Source: Clostridia bacterium
Lineage (GTDB): Bacteria > Bacillota > Clostridia > Oscillospirales > CAG-272
Direction: 5' to 3'
Length of the DNA: 45,904 nt
Assembly: GCA_017454465.1 (NCBI GenBank)
Contig: JAFTCY010000130.1
Coordinates: 1-45,904, forward strand
The notes beneath the pieces are model-generated. The model searched no databases and was not told the DNA's origin. It was given only the letters and a program-made list of their open reading frames with translations. The stretch's first letter is position 1; the number at the start of each line of letters is the position of its first letter. Of this stretch, positions 31,817 to 42,468 are shown in pieces. The position numbers were made by a program, and so were the translations under genes.

Positions 31817-33156
31817 GAACGAACAGCTTATTTGCAAAGATACTTCTGGCGGTACTGCTGATTTCTGTCACAGCATGTACCTTCACGGCAGCGGCAAGAG
31901 CAGATGAGGAACCGATCCCGATCCCGGCCGAGCCTGCCGTGGAAAAATGCCGGTCGGCCTACCTGTATAATGTGGAAAACGACAGAGTTCTCTTCAAATA
32001 CAACCCTTCGGAACAGGTATATCCCGCCTCCACCGTCAAGCTGATGACCGCGATAGTGGCATTTGAGTTTTTTGCCGATGATCTTGACGCCAAGATAACA
32101 GTGACCCGCGACATGCTGGATGAAGTGTCCGGAAACCGTATAGGTTTCTACGAGGGAGAGGTCGTAAGCGCCAGGCAGATGCTGAACTGCATGCTGGTGA
32201 ATTCAGCAAACGACGCCGCCATCATACTGGCGCACGGAGTGGCCGGGAGCACATCGGCCTTCGTAAGGATGATGAATGAAAAAGCGGCCTGGATCGGAGC
32301 CTACCAGACCACTTACACGAATCCTACCGGCCTGCATGACGATCTGATGGTAACGACCGCCGCAGACACAGCCGTCATAGCGAAATACGCCTATTCCATT
32401 CCGGGTTTCATAGAGATCACATCCACGTCCAAGTATGTAATGGATTCAACGAATGTCAGTGACTACCGCAGTATCTACAACAGGAACTGCATGATCTCAA
32501 AATACTACAACGTGAATTACTACTACCCTGACGCGATCGGCATGAACGCGGGCGCCACCACCCAGGGCGGGTATGCCATATGCGCGGCTGCCAGAAACGA
32601 CTCAATGAATCTCACATACATCGCGGTCGTCCTCGGAGCAGAAGCGGAGGGAGAGCAGTACTACAATTACATCAACGCCAGGAACATGCTTGACTGGGCT
32701 TTCAGTGCCTATACCTATACTCAGGTCCTGTCCTCCTCAAGAGTCATCTGCGAGCTGCCGGTGAACCTGTCGTCAACGCTCGATTACGTGACTCTCGTAC
32801 CGGAAAGGAGCATCACGTCCTACCTTCCGACCGACGCGGATCTCGCGGAGGATATCCAGTACAGCTTCAACACTTATACGGATTCCCTTGACGCCCCGGT
32901 GGAGGCCGGAGACGTCGTCGGGACGATAACGGTCACCTACAAGGATGAGATACTCGGATCCTGCGCCCTTGTCACCACATCGAGCATCGCCAGGAGCGAG
33001 TTCCTTAACATCCTCTCGAAAATACAGGAATTCACGAAGAGCCGTCTGTTCATAGGTACCGTTATCTCCATAGCCGTTCTGTCAATCGGATATATACTCT
33101 TCAAAGCCCGCCAGAGAGAAAAGAAACTTCGCAGGATCGGCGGAGGGAGACTGTGA
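31813..33156 (+). CDS. D-alanyl-D-alanine carboxypeptidase-like protein (S11) with altered KTG motif
   Basis: A 447-residue penicillin-binding-protein-like protein. A signal peptide lies at residues 1-30, and a C-terminal transmembrane segment (about 409-428) is followed by a basic tail, so it is membrane-bound and outward-facing. The active-site SxxK is STVK (Ser73, Lys76), and SxN is SAN (131-133). The third motif, normally K-T/S-G, reads NAG (residues 245-247 in IGMNAGATTQGGY), so the Lys is Asn. Active family members trim the stem peptide of peptidoglycan; substitution of this Lys may lower or change activity. A second, PBP5 C-terminal-like beta domain lies at about 305-400. Overlap with ribF by ATGA indicates an operon. 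Confidence 0.9.
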   Translation: MRTNSLFAKILLAVLLISVTACTFTAAARADEEPIPIPAEPAVEKCRSAYLYNVENDRVLFKYNPSEQVYPASTVKLMTAIVAFEFFADDLDAKITVTRDMLDEVSGNRIGFYEGEVVSARQMLNCMLVNSANDAAIILAHGVAGSTSAFVRMMNEKAAWIGAYQTTYTNPTGLHDDLMVTTAADTAVIAKYAYSIPGFIEITSTSKYVMDSTNVSDYRSIYNRNCMISKYYNVNYYYPDAIGMNAGATTQGGYAICAAARNDSMNLTYIAVVLGAEAEGEQYYNYINARNMLDWAFSAYTYTQVLSSSRVICELPVNLSSTLDYVTLVPERSITSYLPTDADLAEDIQYSFNTYTDSLDAPVEAGDVVGTITVTYKDEILGSCALVTTSSIARSEFLNILSKIQEFTKSRLFIGTVISIAVLSIGYILFKARQREKKLRRIGGGRL

Positions 33157-33161
33157 CCGCC

Positions 33162-33191
33162 TTGACATGCCGGCTGGCCGTATGCTATAAT
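33162..33191 (+). promoter_or_regulatory. Promoter of the DUF1508 gene
   Basis: TTGACA (33162-33167), 18 bases, TATAAT (33186-33191), both perfect. The leader is about 45 bases. Confidence 0.85.
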
Positions 33192-33242
33192 TTGAATCGG
33201 TAAACAGCATAACTTCATTATTATTTATATCGGAGGCACACA

Positions 33243-33611
33243 ATGGGAAAATTCGTGGTTAAACAGACAAAAAACGGCGGATACAAATTCGATCTCAAGG
33301 CCGGCAACGGTGAGGTCATTGCTACATCCGAAGTTTACACAACTGAAGCAGCCTGCCTGAAAGGCCTCAGAAGCGTGAAGGCAAACTGCGGCGCTCACAT
33401 TGAAGACCAGACAGTTGAGCCGGTGGAGGCAAAGAAGAATCCGAAATTCGAAGTATACAACGACAAAGCCGGCGAGTTCAGGTTCAGACTCAAGGCAAGA
33501 AACGGCCAGATCATCACCGTGGGTGAGAGCTACAAGACAAAGAACTCCTGCCTGAACGGTATAGCAAGCATCCAGAAGAACGCACCGGACGCTGAAATAG
33601 TTAAAGAATAA
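33243..33611 (+). CDS. Tandem DUF1508 (YegP-like) protein
   Basis: A 122-residue cytoplasmic protein with two copies of the DUF1508 fold (about 1-55 and 67-120). Each has the pattern F(E/V)V, F(R/D)LKA(R/G)NG(E/Q)(V/I)I, Y.T...CL.G. The start follows CGGAGG. The family is widespread, binds no known ligand, and often occurs as this tandem pair. The gene has its own consensus promoter and a strong terminator, so it is probably well expressed as a single unit. Function unknown. Confidence 0.9.
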   Translation: MGKFVVKQTKNGGYKFDLKAGNGEVIATSEVYTTEAACLKGLRSVKANCGAHIEDQTVEPVEAKKNPKFEVYNDKAGEFRFRLKARNGQIITVGESYKTKNSCLNGIASIQKNAPDAEIVKE

Positions 33612-33633
33612 GGAAGTTCAAAACAGACAAATA

Positions 33634-33660
33634 GGCCAGGACACATGTCCTGGCCGTTTT
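33634..33660. terminator. Terminator shared by the DUF1508 gene and rplS
   Basis: GGCCAGGAC (33634-33642) pairs with GTCCTGGCC (33647-33655) around ACAT, followed by GTTTTGTTTG. It lies between two converging genes. Confidence 0.9.
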
Positions 33661-33685
33661 GTTTGTTCCTTTTACTTCACGGAAA

Positions 33686-34027
33686 TCAGATAAGTTCCTT
33701 AACTTTGGAAGCCTTACCCACTTTTCCTCTCAGGTAGTACAGTTTCGCACGGCGAACTTTACCGCGTCTGATAACGTCGACTTTTACAACGTTGGGAGAA
33801 TGGATCGGAAATACCTTTTCAACACCCACGCCATAGGAGATACGGCGAACTGTGAATGTTTCAGATATGCCGGATCCGCGGCGGCCGATAACTGTTCCTT
33901 CATAAAGCTGGATTCTCTCTCTCGAACCCTCTTTGATACGGTTGTGCACTCTTACGGTGTCACCGATCCTGAAGCTCGGAACTTCTTCCTTAAGCTGCTC
34001 TTTGGCAAAAATGTCGAGCTTGTTCAT
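33686..34027 (-). CDS. rplS: 50S ribosomal protein L19
   Basis: A 113-residue ribosomal protein located at the interface of the subunits. The [28 protein letters not shown] region and [15 protein letters not shown] are typical of L19, and the length is normal. The start follows AAAAGGAG. In many Firmicutes rplS follows trmD in an rpsP-rimM-trmD-rplS operon; here it stands alone, divergent from rpoB, with its own promoter. Confidence 0.96.
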   Translation of the reverse strand: MNKLDIFAKEQLKEEVPSFRIGDTVRVHNRIKEGSRERIQLYEGTVIGRRGSGISETFTVRRISYGVGVEKVFPIHSPNVVKVDVIRRGKVRRAKLYYLRGKVGKASKVKELI

Positions 34028-34118
34028 TACAATCGACTCCTTTTAAGTATTTAAAGCATTCGTGCAGAGCTTGCAGAGGACTGCTTTTCCCCCGTCCTCA
34101 TCGGACGACAGCTTATTG
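34028..34118 (-). promoter_or_regulatory. rplS 5' leader with a hairpin
   Basis: The leader of about 85 bases contains CGTCC/GGACG (34093-34107 region) around a five-base loop, followed by a G-rich run. L19 leaders that may act in autoregulation are known in Bacilli; whether this one belongs to that class I cannot tell. Confidence 0.3.
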
Positions 34119-34147
34119 ATTCTATCACAGCCGGAGTTTTTTTGCAA
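34119..34147 (-). promoter_or_regulatory. rplS promoter
   Basis: Minus strand TTGCAA (34147-34142), 17 bases, TAGAAT (34124-34119). Confidence 0.65.
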
Positions 34148-34205
34148 TACCCTTTTAAATCTTATTCTTCTGTTATCCCCGTTTTTTCAGTATAATTTAC
34201 AGAAT

Positions 34206-34344
34206 GTTTACATTTAAATTTATTGTAAACTTATTGTTGCTTGAAAATAAATTTTAATAAAAAACTCCTTTTTTCTATTGACAAGATCATATTTTCCGTT
34301 GACACCCCTTTCCAAAAGTGCTAAAATTGTAAACTGATGTAAAT
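34206..34344. promoter_or_regulatory. TGTAAAC box cluster around the rpoB promoter
   Basis: GTTTACA (34206-34212) and TGTAAAC (34224-34230) form an inverted pair upstream; TGTAAAC (34328-34334) and TGTAAAT (34338-34344) lie ten bases apart right at the predicted start site. The stretch 34195-34275 is very AT-rich and could also act as an UP element. A regulator site is an inference from the repetition and position. Confidence 0.4.
34299..34327 (+). promoter_or_regulatory. rpoB promoter
   Basis: TTGACA (34299-34304), 17 bases, TAAAAT (34322-34327). The start is predicted near 34334, with a leader of about 120 bases in which I see no clear stem-loop. The 429-base gap between rplS and rpoB therefore holds two divergent promoters and no gene. 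Confidence 0.75.
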
Positions 34345-34456
34345 TTGCCCTAAAATGCTTTTTGGATATTTTTCTTTGATTTTCAACGTTTCCGGGCATT
34401 TTCCGGCAGCACCTTTTCCCCGGCACAACAGATTTCAGAATGGAGTGATTAACTCA

Positions 34457-37400
34457 ATGGTCAAACCGCAACAGGTAGGCAAGAAAATAAGGATGAGCTT
34501 CTCAAAGATCAATGAGCCTCTTGAGATGCCGAGCCTGATCGAAGTGCAGAAAAAGTCCTTCAACTGGTTCCTCGAAAAGGGTCTCATGGAAGTCCTTGAA
34601 GACGTTTCCCCCATAACGGACTATTCCGGAAACCTCCTTATTGATTTTGTCGGGTATTCTCTCGACGCAAAACCGAAATACCCCGTGGAGGAATGCAAGG
34701 AACGTGACGTCAACTTTGCAGCTCCCCTGAGAGTCGACGTAAGACTCACGAACAAACTCACCGGAGAAGTCAAGCAGTCTTCCGTCTTCATGGGCGATTT
34801 TCCTCTCATGACGGAAAAAGGCACCTTCGTCATCAACGGCGCGGAAAGAGTCATCGTATCCCAGCTGGTACGTTCTCCCGGCGTGTATTTTGACAGCAGC
34901 ATAGACAAATCCGGCAAGAAGATTTTTACCTCCACTGTCATTCCCTACCGCGGCGCATGGCTCGAGTACGAGACCGACGCCAACGACGTGTTCTATGTAA
35001 GAATAGATAAGAACCGCAAGATCCCCGTCACCATCCTCATCAGAGCTCTCGGCATCCAGTCCAGAGAACAGATAGAAGAAGTTTTCGGAGATGAGGTCAA
35101 GCTGACCGTCACGATGGAAAAAGAACCCTGTGAAGCACGCGCCATCGAAAACAACACCTCCATCAGGGATGAGGCACTGAAAGAGATCTATTCAAAGCTC
35201 CGTCCGGGCGAGCCTCCGATCGTCGAATCGGCTGAAATGCTCATGAACGGTCTTTTCTTCGACCCGAAAAGATACGACCTGTACCCCGTCGGAAGATATA
35301 AATATGACAAGAAGCTTGCGCTTGGGCTGAGGATCGCGGGATACGAACTTACCCGCGACGTGGTAAACACAAGGACAGGCGAAGTGCTTTTCGAGACCGG
35401 GCACGTCCTCTCCAAAGACGAAGCCATGGATGTGGAAAACGCCGGCATCACCGAGGTCTACCTCAAATCCGCCGGTGGCCACGAAGTGAAAGTCTTTTCC
35501 AACGGGGCTGTAGATCCGGTATATATCCTCGGTTATGACCTCAAGGACTCCGGCGTCTCAGAAAAATGCCGTCTTGATGTCCTTGAAGAGATCATCGAGG
35601 CCGCCGAAGGCGACGAAGACGAGATTAGAAGACTGGCAAAGGAACGCATCGCAGACCTGTGCCCGAAGCACATCACCCGCGAAGACATCCTTTCGTCCAT
35701 CAACTATCTTCTTGCCCTTTCCCATGACATCGGTTCAACAGACGATATTGACCATCTGGGCAACCGCCGCCTGAGATCTGTAGGCGAGCTCCTCCAGAAC
35801 CAGCTCAGGATCGGGCTGGCAAGAATGGACAAGATAGTCAAGGAAAGAATGAACATCCAGGACAGCGAATCCCTGTCTCCGCAGACGCTCATCAACATAC
35901 GTCCCGTGGTCACAGCCATCAGGGAATTCTTCGGAAGCTCCCCTCTGTCCCAGTTCATGGACCAGAACAACCCTCTGGCCGAACTCACCCACAAGAGACG
36001 TCTGTCCGCTCTCGGCCCCGGAGGCCTTTCACGTGACAGAGCGTCCTTCGAAGTCCGTGACGTTCACTACACCCATTACGGAAGAATGTGCCCGATCGAG
36101 ACCCCTGAAGGTCCCAACATCGGTCTTATATCATACCTTGCGACATACGCAAGGATCTCAAAATACGGATTCATCGAGACACCGTACAGGCGCGTGGACC
36201 ATCAGGTACAGGAAGACGGTTCGGTACGCCACGTGGTCACCGATGATATCAAGTACATGACCGCTGACGAGGAAGACAAATATGTCATCGCCCAGGCAAA
36301 CGAGCCCCTGACTGAGGACATGTGCTTCAAGAACGCCAAGGTCACCGCCCGCGACAAGGCTGAAATCATTGCCATAGACCCCAAATTCGTCGACTGGATG
36401 GACGTTTCCCCGAAGATGGTGGTATCCGTAGCCACAGCTATGATCCCCTTCCTCGAGAACGATGACAACTCACGTGCCCTCATGGGATCCAACATGCAGA
36501 AGCAGGCCGTGCCTCTGATGGTCACCGACTCTCCCATAGTGGGGACCGGTATGGAGCATAAGGCAGCCATCGACTCCGGCGTGGTCGTGGTAGCAAAGAA
36601 CTCAGGCTGGGTCGAAAACGTTTCGGCAGACGAGATAGTCATTTCCAGAGATGACAACGGGCAGAAAGAAGTTTACACTCTCATCAAGTTCAAACGCTCC
36701 AACCAGGGCACCTGCGTGAACCAGAGACCCATCGTGTCTCAGGGAGACCACGTGGAAGCCGGCGAGATAATCGCTGACGGTCCCGCGACCTCAGAAGGCG
36801 AGATCGCGCTGGGCAAGAACGCGCTTATCGGCTTCATGACCTGGGAAGGCTACAACTACGAGGACGCTGTCCTCCTTAATGAAAAACTGGTACGTGACGA
36901 CATATATACTTCCATCCACATAGAGGAATACTCACACGAAGCCAGAGACACGAAACTCGGTCCCGAAGAGATCACACGCGAGATACCCAACGTAGGCGAA
37001 GACGCTCTCAAGGATCTTACCGTTGAAGGCATCATAAAGATCGGCTCCGAAGTCCGTGCGGGCGATATCCTGGTCGGAAAGGTAACTCCCAAAGGAGAGA
37101 CCGAGCTCACCGCTGAGGAAAGACTGCTCAGGGCGATTTTCGGCGAAAAGGCAAGAGAAGTCAGGGACACGTCTCTCAGAGTTCCCCACGGAGAAAGCGG
37201 CATCATCGTGGATGTCAAGGTCTTCTCCAGAGAGAACGGGGACGAGCTTCCTCCGGGAGTCAATAAGGTCGTCAGAGTCTATATCGCTCAGAAGAGAAAA
37301 ATCTCCGTGGGCGACAAGATGGCCGGCCGCCACGGCAACAAGGGTGTTGTTTCGAGGATACTTCCTCCTGAAGACATGCCTTTCCTGCCGGACGGCACTC

Positions 37401-38401
37401 CTCTGGATATAGTACTTAACCCGCTGGGCGTTCCTTCCCGTATGAATATAGGTCAGGTGCTTGAAGTGCACCTGGGCATCGCGGCGAAGAAGCTGGGCTG
37501 GAAAGTAATGACCCCTGTATTTGACGGCGCCACCGAGGCGGATATTTCCGAATGCCTCAAAATGGCAGGCATATGGAGAGATGTGATGCCCGGCGAGAAT
37601 ACCAAGGGCAAGAACATTTTCGAAGAAGTTATCCGTGAAGACGGCAAGGCCGACCTCGTGAACCTCACGCCTGAGCAGAGAGACGATCCGGAATATCTGG
37701 AAGAGCTCAGAAAGCAGGGCAAGCTCAAGATCGTGGACGGCAAGACCATTCTTTACGACGGACGGACCGGTGTGCCTTTTGACAACCCGGTGACAGTCGG
37801 TATCATGTACTATCTGAAGCTGCACCACCTGGTAGACGACAAGATCCACGCACGTTCCACAGGTCCCTACTCCCTGGTCACACAGCAGCCTCTGGGCGGC
37901 AAAGCCCAGTTCGGCGGCCAGAGATTCGGAGAGATGGAGGTTTGGGCTCTTGAAGCATACGGCGCAGCATACACGCTCCAGGAAATACTTACGGTCAAGT
38001 CAGATGATACGATCGGAAGAGTAAAAGCGTACGAAGCCATCGTTAAAGGCCAGAACATCCCGACTCCGGGCATTCCCGAGGCGTTCAAGGTGCTCGTCAA
38101 AGAGCTTCAGGCCCTCGGACTGGACATCAGGATCCTGGACAAAGACAACAACAGTCTGCCCATCGAAGGACTGGGCGACGATTCAGCCGAGCCGCCGCAT
38201 CATCACCGCCATGACGAAAGGATCACCGCTGATGACGTGGGCGAAACGGTCCAGGATGACAACATCCTCGACTCCTATGTGCTGGAGCCTGAAGACCAGG
38301 AAGATGAGTTCGCGGATGAATTTGACGAACTGGACGAATTCGAAGGTCCGGATGACGCGGAGCTCTTTGCCGCAGAAGCCGAATCCGAACTGGATGACTG
38401 A
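34457..38401 (+). CDS. rpoB: DNA-directed RNA polymerase subunit beta
   Basis: A 1314-residue RNA polymerase beta subunit. The ATG at 34457 is chosen because [18 protein letters not shown] is the conserved start; upstream in-frame codons to 34355 are leader. The rifampicin pocket ([24 protein letters not shown]) has wild-type residues at the positions that usually mutate to resistance. Other conserved blocks ([51 protein letters not shown]) are intact. It is longer than the roughly 1190-1240 residues usual in Firmicutes, through an insertion near residues 1030-1095 and a C-terminal tail of about 85 residues, rich in Asp/Glu and with an HHHRH cluster. rplJ and rplL are not upstream. Confidence 0.98.
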   Translation: MVKPQQVGKKIRMSFSKINEPLEMPSLIEVQKKSFNWFLEKGLMEVLEDVSPITDYSGNLLIDFVGYSLDAKPKYPVEECKERDVNFAAPLRVDVRLTNKLTGEVKQSSVFMGDFPLMTEKGTFVINGAERVIVSQLVRSPGVYFDSSIDKSGKKIFTSTVIPYRGAWLEYETDANDVFYVRIDKNRKIPVTILIRALGIQSREQIEEVFGDEVKLTVTMEKEPCEARAIENNTSIRDEALKEIYSKLRPGEPPIVESAEMLMNGLFFDPKRYDLYPVGRYKYDKKLALGLRIAGYELTRDVVNTRTGEVLFETGHVLSKDEAMDVENAGITEVYLKSAGGHEVKVFSNGAVDPVYILGYDLKDSGVSEKCRLDVLEEIIEAAEGDEDEIRRLAKERIADLCPKHITREDILSSINYLLALSHDIGSTDDIDHLGNRRLRSVGELLQNQLRIGLARMDKIVKERMNIQDSESLSPQTLINIRPVVTAIREFFGSSPLSQFMDQNNPLAELTHKRRLSALGPGGLSRDRASFEVRDVHYTHYGRMCPIETPEGPNIGLISYLATYARISKYGFIETPYRRVDHQVQEDGSVRHVVTDDIKYMTADEEDKYVIAQANEPLTEDMCFKNAKVTARDKAEIIAIDPKFVDWMDVSPKMVVSVATAMIPFLENDDNSRALMGSNMQKQAVPLMVTDSPIVGTGMEHKAAIDSGVVVVAKNSGWVENVSADEIVISRDDNGQKEVYTLIKFKRSNQGTCVNQRPIVSQGDHVEAGEIIADGPATSEGEIALGKNALIGFMTWEGYNYEDAVLLNEKLVRDDIYTSIHIEEYSHEARDTKLGPEEITREIPNVGEDALKDLTVEGIIKIGSEVRAGDILVGKVTPKGETELTAEERLLRAIFGEKAREVRDTSLRVPHGESGIIVDVKVFSRENGDELPPGVNKVVRVYIAQKRKISVGDKMAGRHGNKGVVSRILPPEDMPFLPDGTPLDIVLNPLGVPSRMNIGQVLEVHLGIAAKKLGWKVMTPVFDGATEADISECLKMAGIWRDVMPGENTKGKNIFEEVIREDGKADLVNLTPEQRDDPEYLEELRKQGKLKIVDGKTILYDGRTGVPFDNPVTVGIMYYLKLHHLVDDKIHARSTGPYSLVTQQPLGGKAQFGGQRFGEMEVWALEAYGAAYTLQEILTVKSDDTIGRVKAYEAIVKGQNIPTPGIPEAFKVLVKELQALGLDIRILDKDNNSLPIEGLGDDSAEPPHHHRHDERITADDVGETVQDDNILDSYVLEPEDQEDEFADEFDELDEFEGPDDAELFAAEAESELDD

Positions 38402-38445
38402 ACCCGGTAATGCCGATATATATATAAAAGAAGGTATAACAGCAG

Positions 38446-41400
38446 ATGGAACGCAATGCTTTTGAATCTATAAAAATAGGACTGGCGTCTCCTGAAATGA
38501 TCAGAGACTGGTCATACGGCGAAGTCAAAAAGCCCGAGACCATCAACTACAGAACATTGAAGGCTGAACGCGACGGTCTTTACTGCGAAAGAATCTTTGG
38601 GCCCACGGTAGACTGGGAATGCCTCTGCGGAAAGTACAAGCGCAGCAAGCATAAGGGAAAGATCTGCGAAAAGTGCGGAGTTGAAGTGACCCAGAAAAAG
38701 GTCCGCCGCGAAAGAATGGGCCACATCGAGCTCGCGGCCCCTGTTTCCCATATCTGGTATTTCCGCGCTATCCCTTCGAGGATGGGAACACTGATAGACA
38801 TTTCCCCGAAGGTACTTGAAAAAGTCCTGTATTTCGCATCATATATCGTTATCGATCCAGGTGTAACGCCTCTTCAGAAATGCCAGGTCCTCTCGGAAAA
38901 GGAATACCGCGAAAACCGCGAAGCCTGGGGAGACGACTTCAGAGTCGGAATGGGCGCTCTGGCGATCAAGGAACTTCTGGCTGAACTGGATATCGAAAAG
39001 CTCTCCCAGGAACTGAAGGAAGAACTGGAAAAATCAAGCGGCCAGAAAAAAGTTAAACTGATCAAACGGCTCGAGGTAGTGGAATCCTTCCGCAAATCCG
39101 GAAACCGTCCCGAGTGGATGATCCTGGATGTCATCCCGGTGATACCGCCGGACATCCGTCCCATGGTCGCTCTTGATGGCGGACGTTTCGCCACATCCGA
39201 CCTAAACGACCTGTACAGAAGAGTGCTGAACCGCAACAACAGGCTGAAGAGACTTCTGGAACTGAAAGCTCCGGAAATAATCATCCGCAACGAAAAGCGC
39301 ATGCTTCAGGAAGCGGTCGATGCTCTCATCGACAACGGCAGAAGAGGCAAGCCCGTAACGGGACCTTCAAACAGGCCTCTCAAGTCCCTGTCTGAAATGC
39401 TCCGCGGCAAGCAGGGACGGTTCCGTCAGAACCTGCTGGGCAAACGTGTTGACTATTCAGGCCGTTCCGTTATCGTCGTCGGACCGGACCTTAAGATCTA
39501 CCAGTGCGGTCTTCCGAAGGAAATGGCACTCGAACTTTTCAAGCCATTCGTAATGAAGAGACTGGTCGAGACCGGAAAAGCCACAAACATTAAAGACGCA
39601 AAGAAAAAAGTCGAGAAAGTCAATCCCGACGTGTGGGATGCTCTTGAAAATGTTATCAAATCCCATCCCGTGCTCCTTAACCGTGCTCCTACCCTGCACA
39701 GGCTGTCTATTCAGGCATTTGAACCGGTGCTCGTGGAAGGCAAGGCGATCAAACTTCATCCTCTGGTATGTAAGGCGTTCAACGCGGACTTCGACGGCGA
39801 CCAGATGCCGGTCCACGTTCCTCTTTCAGCCGAGGCTCAGGCAGAAGCAAGATTCCTCATGCTCTCTGCCAACAACCTGCTCAAACCTGTTGACGGACGC
39901 GCCATCGCAGTTCCTTCACAGGACATGGTCCTCGGTTCCTTCTATCTTACTCTGGACAAGCCCGGCGAGCCCGGTGACACCGGAGATCCTGATCATCCGA
40001 AGCAGTACCGCGATTTCAATGAAGCGATGATGGCCTATGAGAACGGATATCTCGGACTTCACGCTCCCATCGAGGTCAGGATGACGAAGGTCATAGACGG
40101 TGTCGAGAAGACAGGCCTCGTCAGAGGAACTCTCGGAAGATTCATCTTCAACCGCCCGATCCCCCAGGATCTGGGATATGTTGACCGCTCCATTCCCGGG
40201 AACGAGTTCAAACTCGAAGTGGATTTTCTGACAAGTTCAGGCAAACTCAGCGATATAGTCGACAGGTGTATCCGCAACCACGGATTCTCCACCACAGCCG
40301 CAGTGCTTGACGAGATCAAGTCCATGGGCTACAAGTATTCGACCAGGGGCTCCATTTCAATATCCGTCGCGGATATGACCATTCCTCCGGAAAAGTACGA
40401 ACTTGTCGCTGAAGCTGAAAAGAACGTCGACAAGATCTCCAAAAGGTTCATGCGCGGCGAACTCAGCGAGGACGAGCGCTACAAAGCGGTCATCGAGCTG
40501 TGGAACAAGACTACGGATGATGTTGTCGCCGCTCTTCAGAAAAACTTTGACAGATACAACCCGATCAAGATGATGTCTGACTCCGGAGCCCGTGGTTCCA
40601 TGACACAGATGCGTCAGCTGGCCGGAATGCGCGGACTTATGTTCGCCACCACAGGCCGTACGATCGAGATCCCGATCAAGTCCAACTTCCGTGAAGGTCT
40701 TTCGATACTGGAATACTTCATGGCAGCAAAAGGCGCAAGAAAATCCCTGTCAGATACCGCTCTTAAGACAGCTGACTCTGGATATCTGACAAGACGTCTG
40801 GTTGACGTTGCGCAGGATGTTATCATCAGGGAAGAAGACTGCGGATCGACACACGGTATCTGGGTATCCGCCATCAACGTCGACAACACTGTAGTCGAGC
40901 CTCTGAAGGACCGCCTTATCGGCAGATTCGTCATAGGGGATGTCACCAACCCCGAGACCGGCGAAGTCATCGTCGAAGACAACACTGTCATCACTGAGGC
41001 GAAGGCAAAAGCCATAATCGCCGCCGGAATAGAAAAAGTATATATCAGGACCGTGCTTCAGTGCAATTCCAGAAACGGAGTATGTGCTCACTGCTACGGT
41101 CACGACCTGGCAAATGACAAACCGGTCAATGTGGGCGAATCCGTTGGTATCATCGCGGCCCAGTCCATAGGCGAACCGGGTACACAGCTCACCATGCGTA
41201 CGTTCCATACCGGCGGTGTCGCGACAGCTAACATCACCCAGGGTCTTCCGAGAGTCGAAGAGCTCTTCGAAGCCAGAAAGCCCAAGAAGACGGCTATGGT
41301 AGCGGAAACCGCGGGTGTCTGCAGGATCGAGCTCGTCAAGAAGACCCACAACATCACCATTACTCCCGACGACGGTTCTGCCGAGATCGTATACCAGGTT

Positions 41401-42141
41401 CCCTTCGGCACCAATATTGTCATTGAAGACGGCCAGCACGTAAACCCGGGCGTCTCTCTCACAGAAGGAGACAAGAACCCTGCTGACATTCTCAGGATCA
41501 ACGGAATCGATGCGGTCTACGACTACATCCTCCTTGAAGTCCAGAAAGTATACCGCAGCCAGGGTATCAATATCAATGACAAGCACATTGAAGTCATTGC
41601 CCGCCAGATGACACGTAAAGTCAAGGTCACGGATGAAGGCGACACCACCCTTCTTTCGGGATCTCAGGTCAACGTCAGCGAATTCATGGCTGAAAACGAG
41701 GCGATCGAGGAAAGGCGCCGCAACGGGGAGATCGATCTCCGTCCCGCGGAAAGCGAGCCTGTGCTTCTGGGTATCACCAAAGCATCACTGCTCACCGAAT
41801 CCTTCCTTTCCGCCGCATCGTTCCAGGAGACAACAAAGGTCCTCACCGAAGCCGCTATCAAAGGCAAGGTCGACCACCTTATGGCTCTTAAGGAGAATGT
41901 GCTGATAGGGCGTCTGATCCCTGCCGGAACCGGAATGGACAGGTACAGCAACATCTCTGTCGAAAGGACTTCCCCTGTGATCATCAGAAACAGCTCTGAT
42001 GACCTCTACGACGGAATGGACGAGGATGAGATAGAAGAGGCTAAAAAGATAATCCAGAACCTGGATGACGCAGAAGAGGAAGATGATTTTGAAGACGACC
42101 AGGAATTCGAAGACGAAGACCTGGCGGACGACGAAGAATAA
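38446..42141 (+). CDS. rpoC: DNA-directed RNA polymerase subunit beta'
   Basis: A 1231-residue catalytic subunit, 44 bp after rpoB and surely co-transcribed. The N-terminal zinc site uses C59, C61, C74 and C77 (CLCG, CEKCG). The magnesium-binding NADFDGDQM places Asp448, Asp450 and Asp452. The second zinc site includes [11 protein letters not shown], and the trigger-loop region has [19 protein letters not shown]. The large insertion of gammaproteobacterial beta' is absent, as in other Firmicutes. The last 40 residues are almost entirely acidic ([22 protein letters not shown]-like), echoing the beta tail. Ribosome site GAAGG, 11 bases before the ATG. Confidence 0.98.
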   Translation: MERNAFESIKIGLASPEMIRDWSYGEVKKPETINYRTLKAERDGLYCERIFGPTVDWECLCGKYKRSKHKGKICEKCGVEVTQKKVRRERMGHIELAAPVSHIWYFRAIPSRMGTLIDISPKVLEKVLYFASYIVIDPGVTPLQKCQVLSEKEYRENREAWGDDFRVGMGALAIKELLAELDIEKLSQELKEELEKSSGQKKVKLIKRLEVVESFRKSGNRPEWMILDVIPVIPPDIRPMVALDGGRFATSDLNDLYRRVLNRNNRLKRLLELKAPEIIIRNEKRMLQEAVDALIDNGRRGKPVTGPSNRPLKSLSEMLRGKQGRFRQNLLGKRVDYSGRSVIVVGPDLKIYQCGLPKEMALELFKPFVMKRLVETGKATNIKDAKKKVEKVNPDVWDALENVIKSHPVLLNRAPTLHRLSIQAFEPVLVEGKAIKLHPLVCKAFNADFDGDQMPVHVPLSAEAQAEARFLMLSANNLLKPVDGRAIAVPSQDMVLGSFYLTLDKPGEPGDTGDPDHPKQYRDFNEAMMAYENGYLGLHAPIEVRMTKVIDGVEKTGLVRGTLGRFIFNRPIPQDLGYVDRSIPGNEFKLEVDFLTSSGKLSDIVDRCIRNHGFSTTAAVLDEIKSMGYKYSTRGSISISVADMTIPPEKYELVAEAEKNVDKISKRFMRGELSEDERYKAVIELWNKTTDDVVAALQKNFDRYNPIKMMSDSGARGSMTQMRQLAGMRGLMFATTGRTIEIPIKSNFREGLSILEYFMAAKGARKSLSDTALKTADSGYLTRRLVDVAQDVIIREEDCGSTHGIWVSAINVDNTVVEPLKDRLIGRFVIGDVTNPETGEVIVEDNTVITEAKAKAIIAAGIEKVYIRTVLQCNSRNGVCAHCYGHDLANDKPVNVGESVGIIAAQSIGEPGTQLTMRTFHTGGVATANITQGLPRVEELFEARKPKKTAMVAETAGVCRIELVKKTHNITITPDDGSAEIVYQVPFGTNIVIEDGQHVNPGVSLTEGDKNPADILRINGIDAVYDYILLEVQKVYRSQGININDKHIEVIARQMTRKVKVTDEGDTTLLSGSQVNVSEFMAENEAIEERRRNGEIDLRPAESEPVLLGITKASLLTESFLSAASFQETTKVLTEAAIKGKVDHLMALKENVLIGRLIPAGTGMDRYSNISVERTSPVIIRNSSDDLYDGMDEDEIEEAKKIIQNLDDAEEEDDFEDDQEFEDEDLADDEE

Positions 42142-42193
42142 CGCGCCTGAAAGAGTTCAGACCATCCCGGCAAGACATTAAATGAAAGCAAGG

Positions 42194-42240
42194 CTCCCGC
42201 TATGTGAGGCTCTGGTGCCCCGCCCGGCGGGAGTCGTTAT
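42194..42240 (+). terminator. Terminator-like hairpin after rpoC
   Basis: CTCCCGC (42194-42200) pairs with GCGGGAG (42227-42233) around a long loop that can itself fold, followed by TCGTTATTTT. The U tract is weak, so termination may be partial. Confidence 0.55.
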
Positions 42241-42326
42241 TTTGCACACAGTTATGCGGCTGCCTCAGGTTCGCAAAGTACGGTTTGCAACATTGTTTCA
42301 TAATGCTTTCATTAGATAAATATATG

Positions 42327-42355
42327 TTGACAACGCTGGAAATTGATGGTATAAT
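42327..42355 (+). promoter_or_regulatory. rpsL operon promoter
   Basis: TTGACA (42327-42332), 17 bases, TATAAT (42350-42355), with TG one base before the -10. A perfect consensus, as expected for a highly expressed ribosomal/elongation-factor operon. Confidence 0.92.
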
Positions 42356-42361
42356 TCACAA

Positions 42362-42468
42362 TACGCAATTATGCGTCCTTTTGTTGCGCTCATCTTTATT
42401 TTTGGTACGAACGGGCACCTGCCCGTCTGTATATATAAACATTTATTACTAAAGAAAAGGAGGATGAC
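42362..42468 (+). promoter_or_regulatory. Structured rpsL leader
   Basis: Two short hairpins: ACGCA-ATTA-TGCGT (42363-42376) and ACGGGC-ACCT-GCCCGT (42411-42426). The gap 42142-42468 otherwise contains the rpoC terminator-like hairpin and the promoter, and no gene. An autoregulatory role is possible but not shown. Confidence 0.4.

Noticed and set aside
35890-36110. Rifampicin-resistance change in rpoB
   Set aside because: The residues that usually mutate (in MDQNN, THKRR and LSALGPG) are wild type; the Pro in SSPLSQF differs from E. coli but is probably natural variation.
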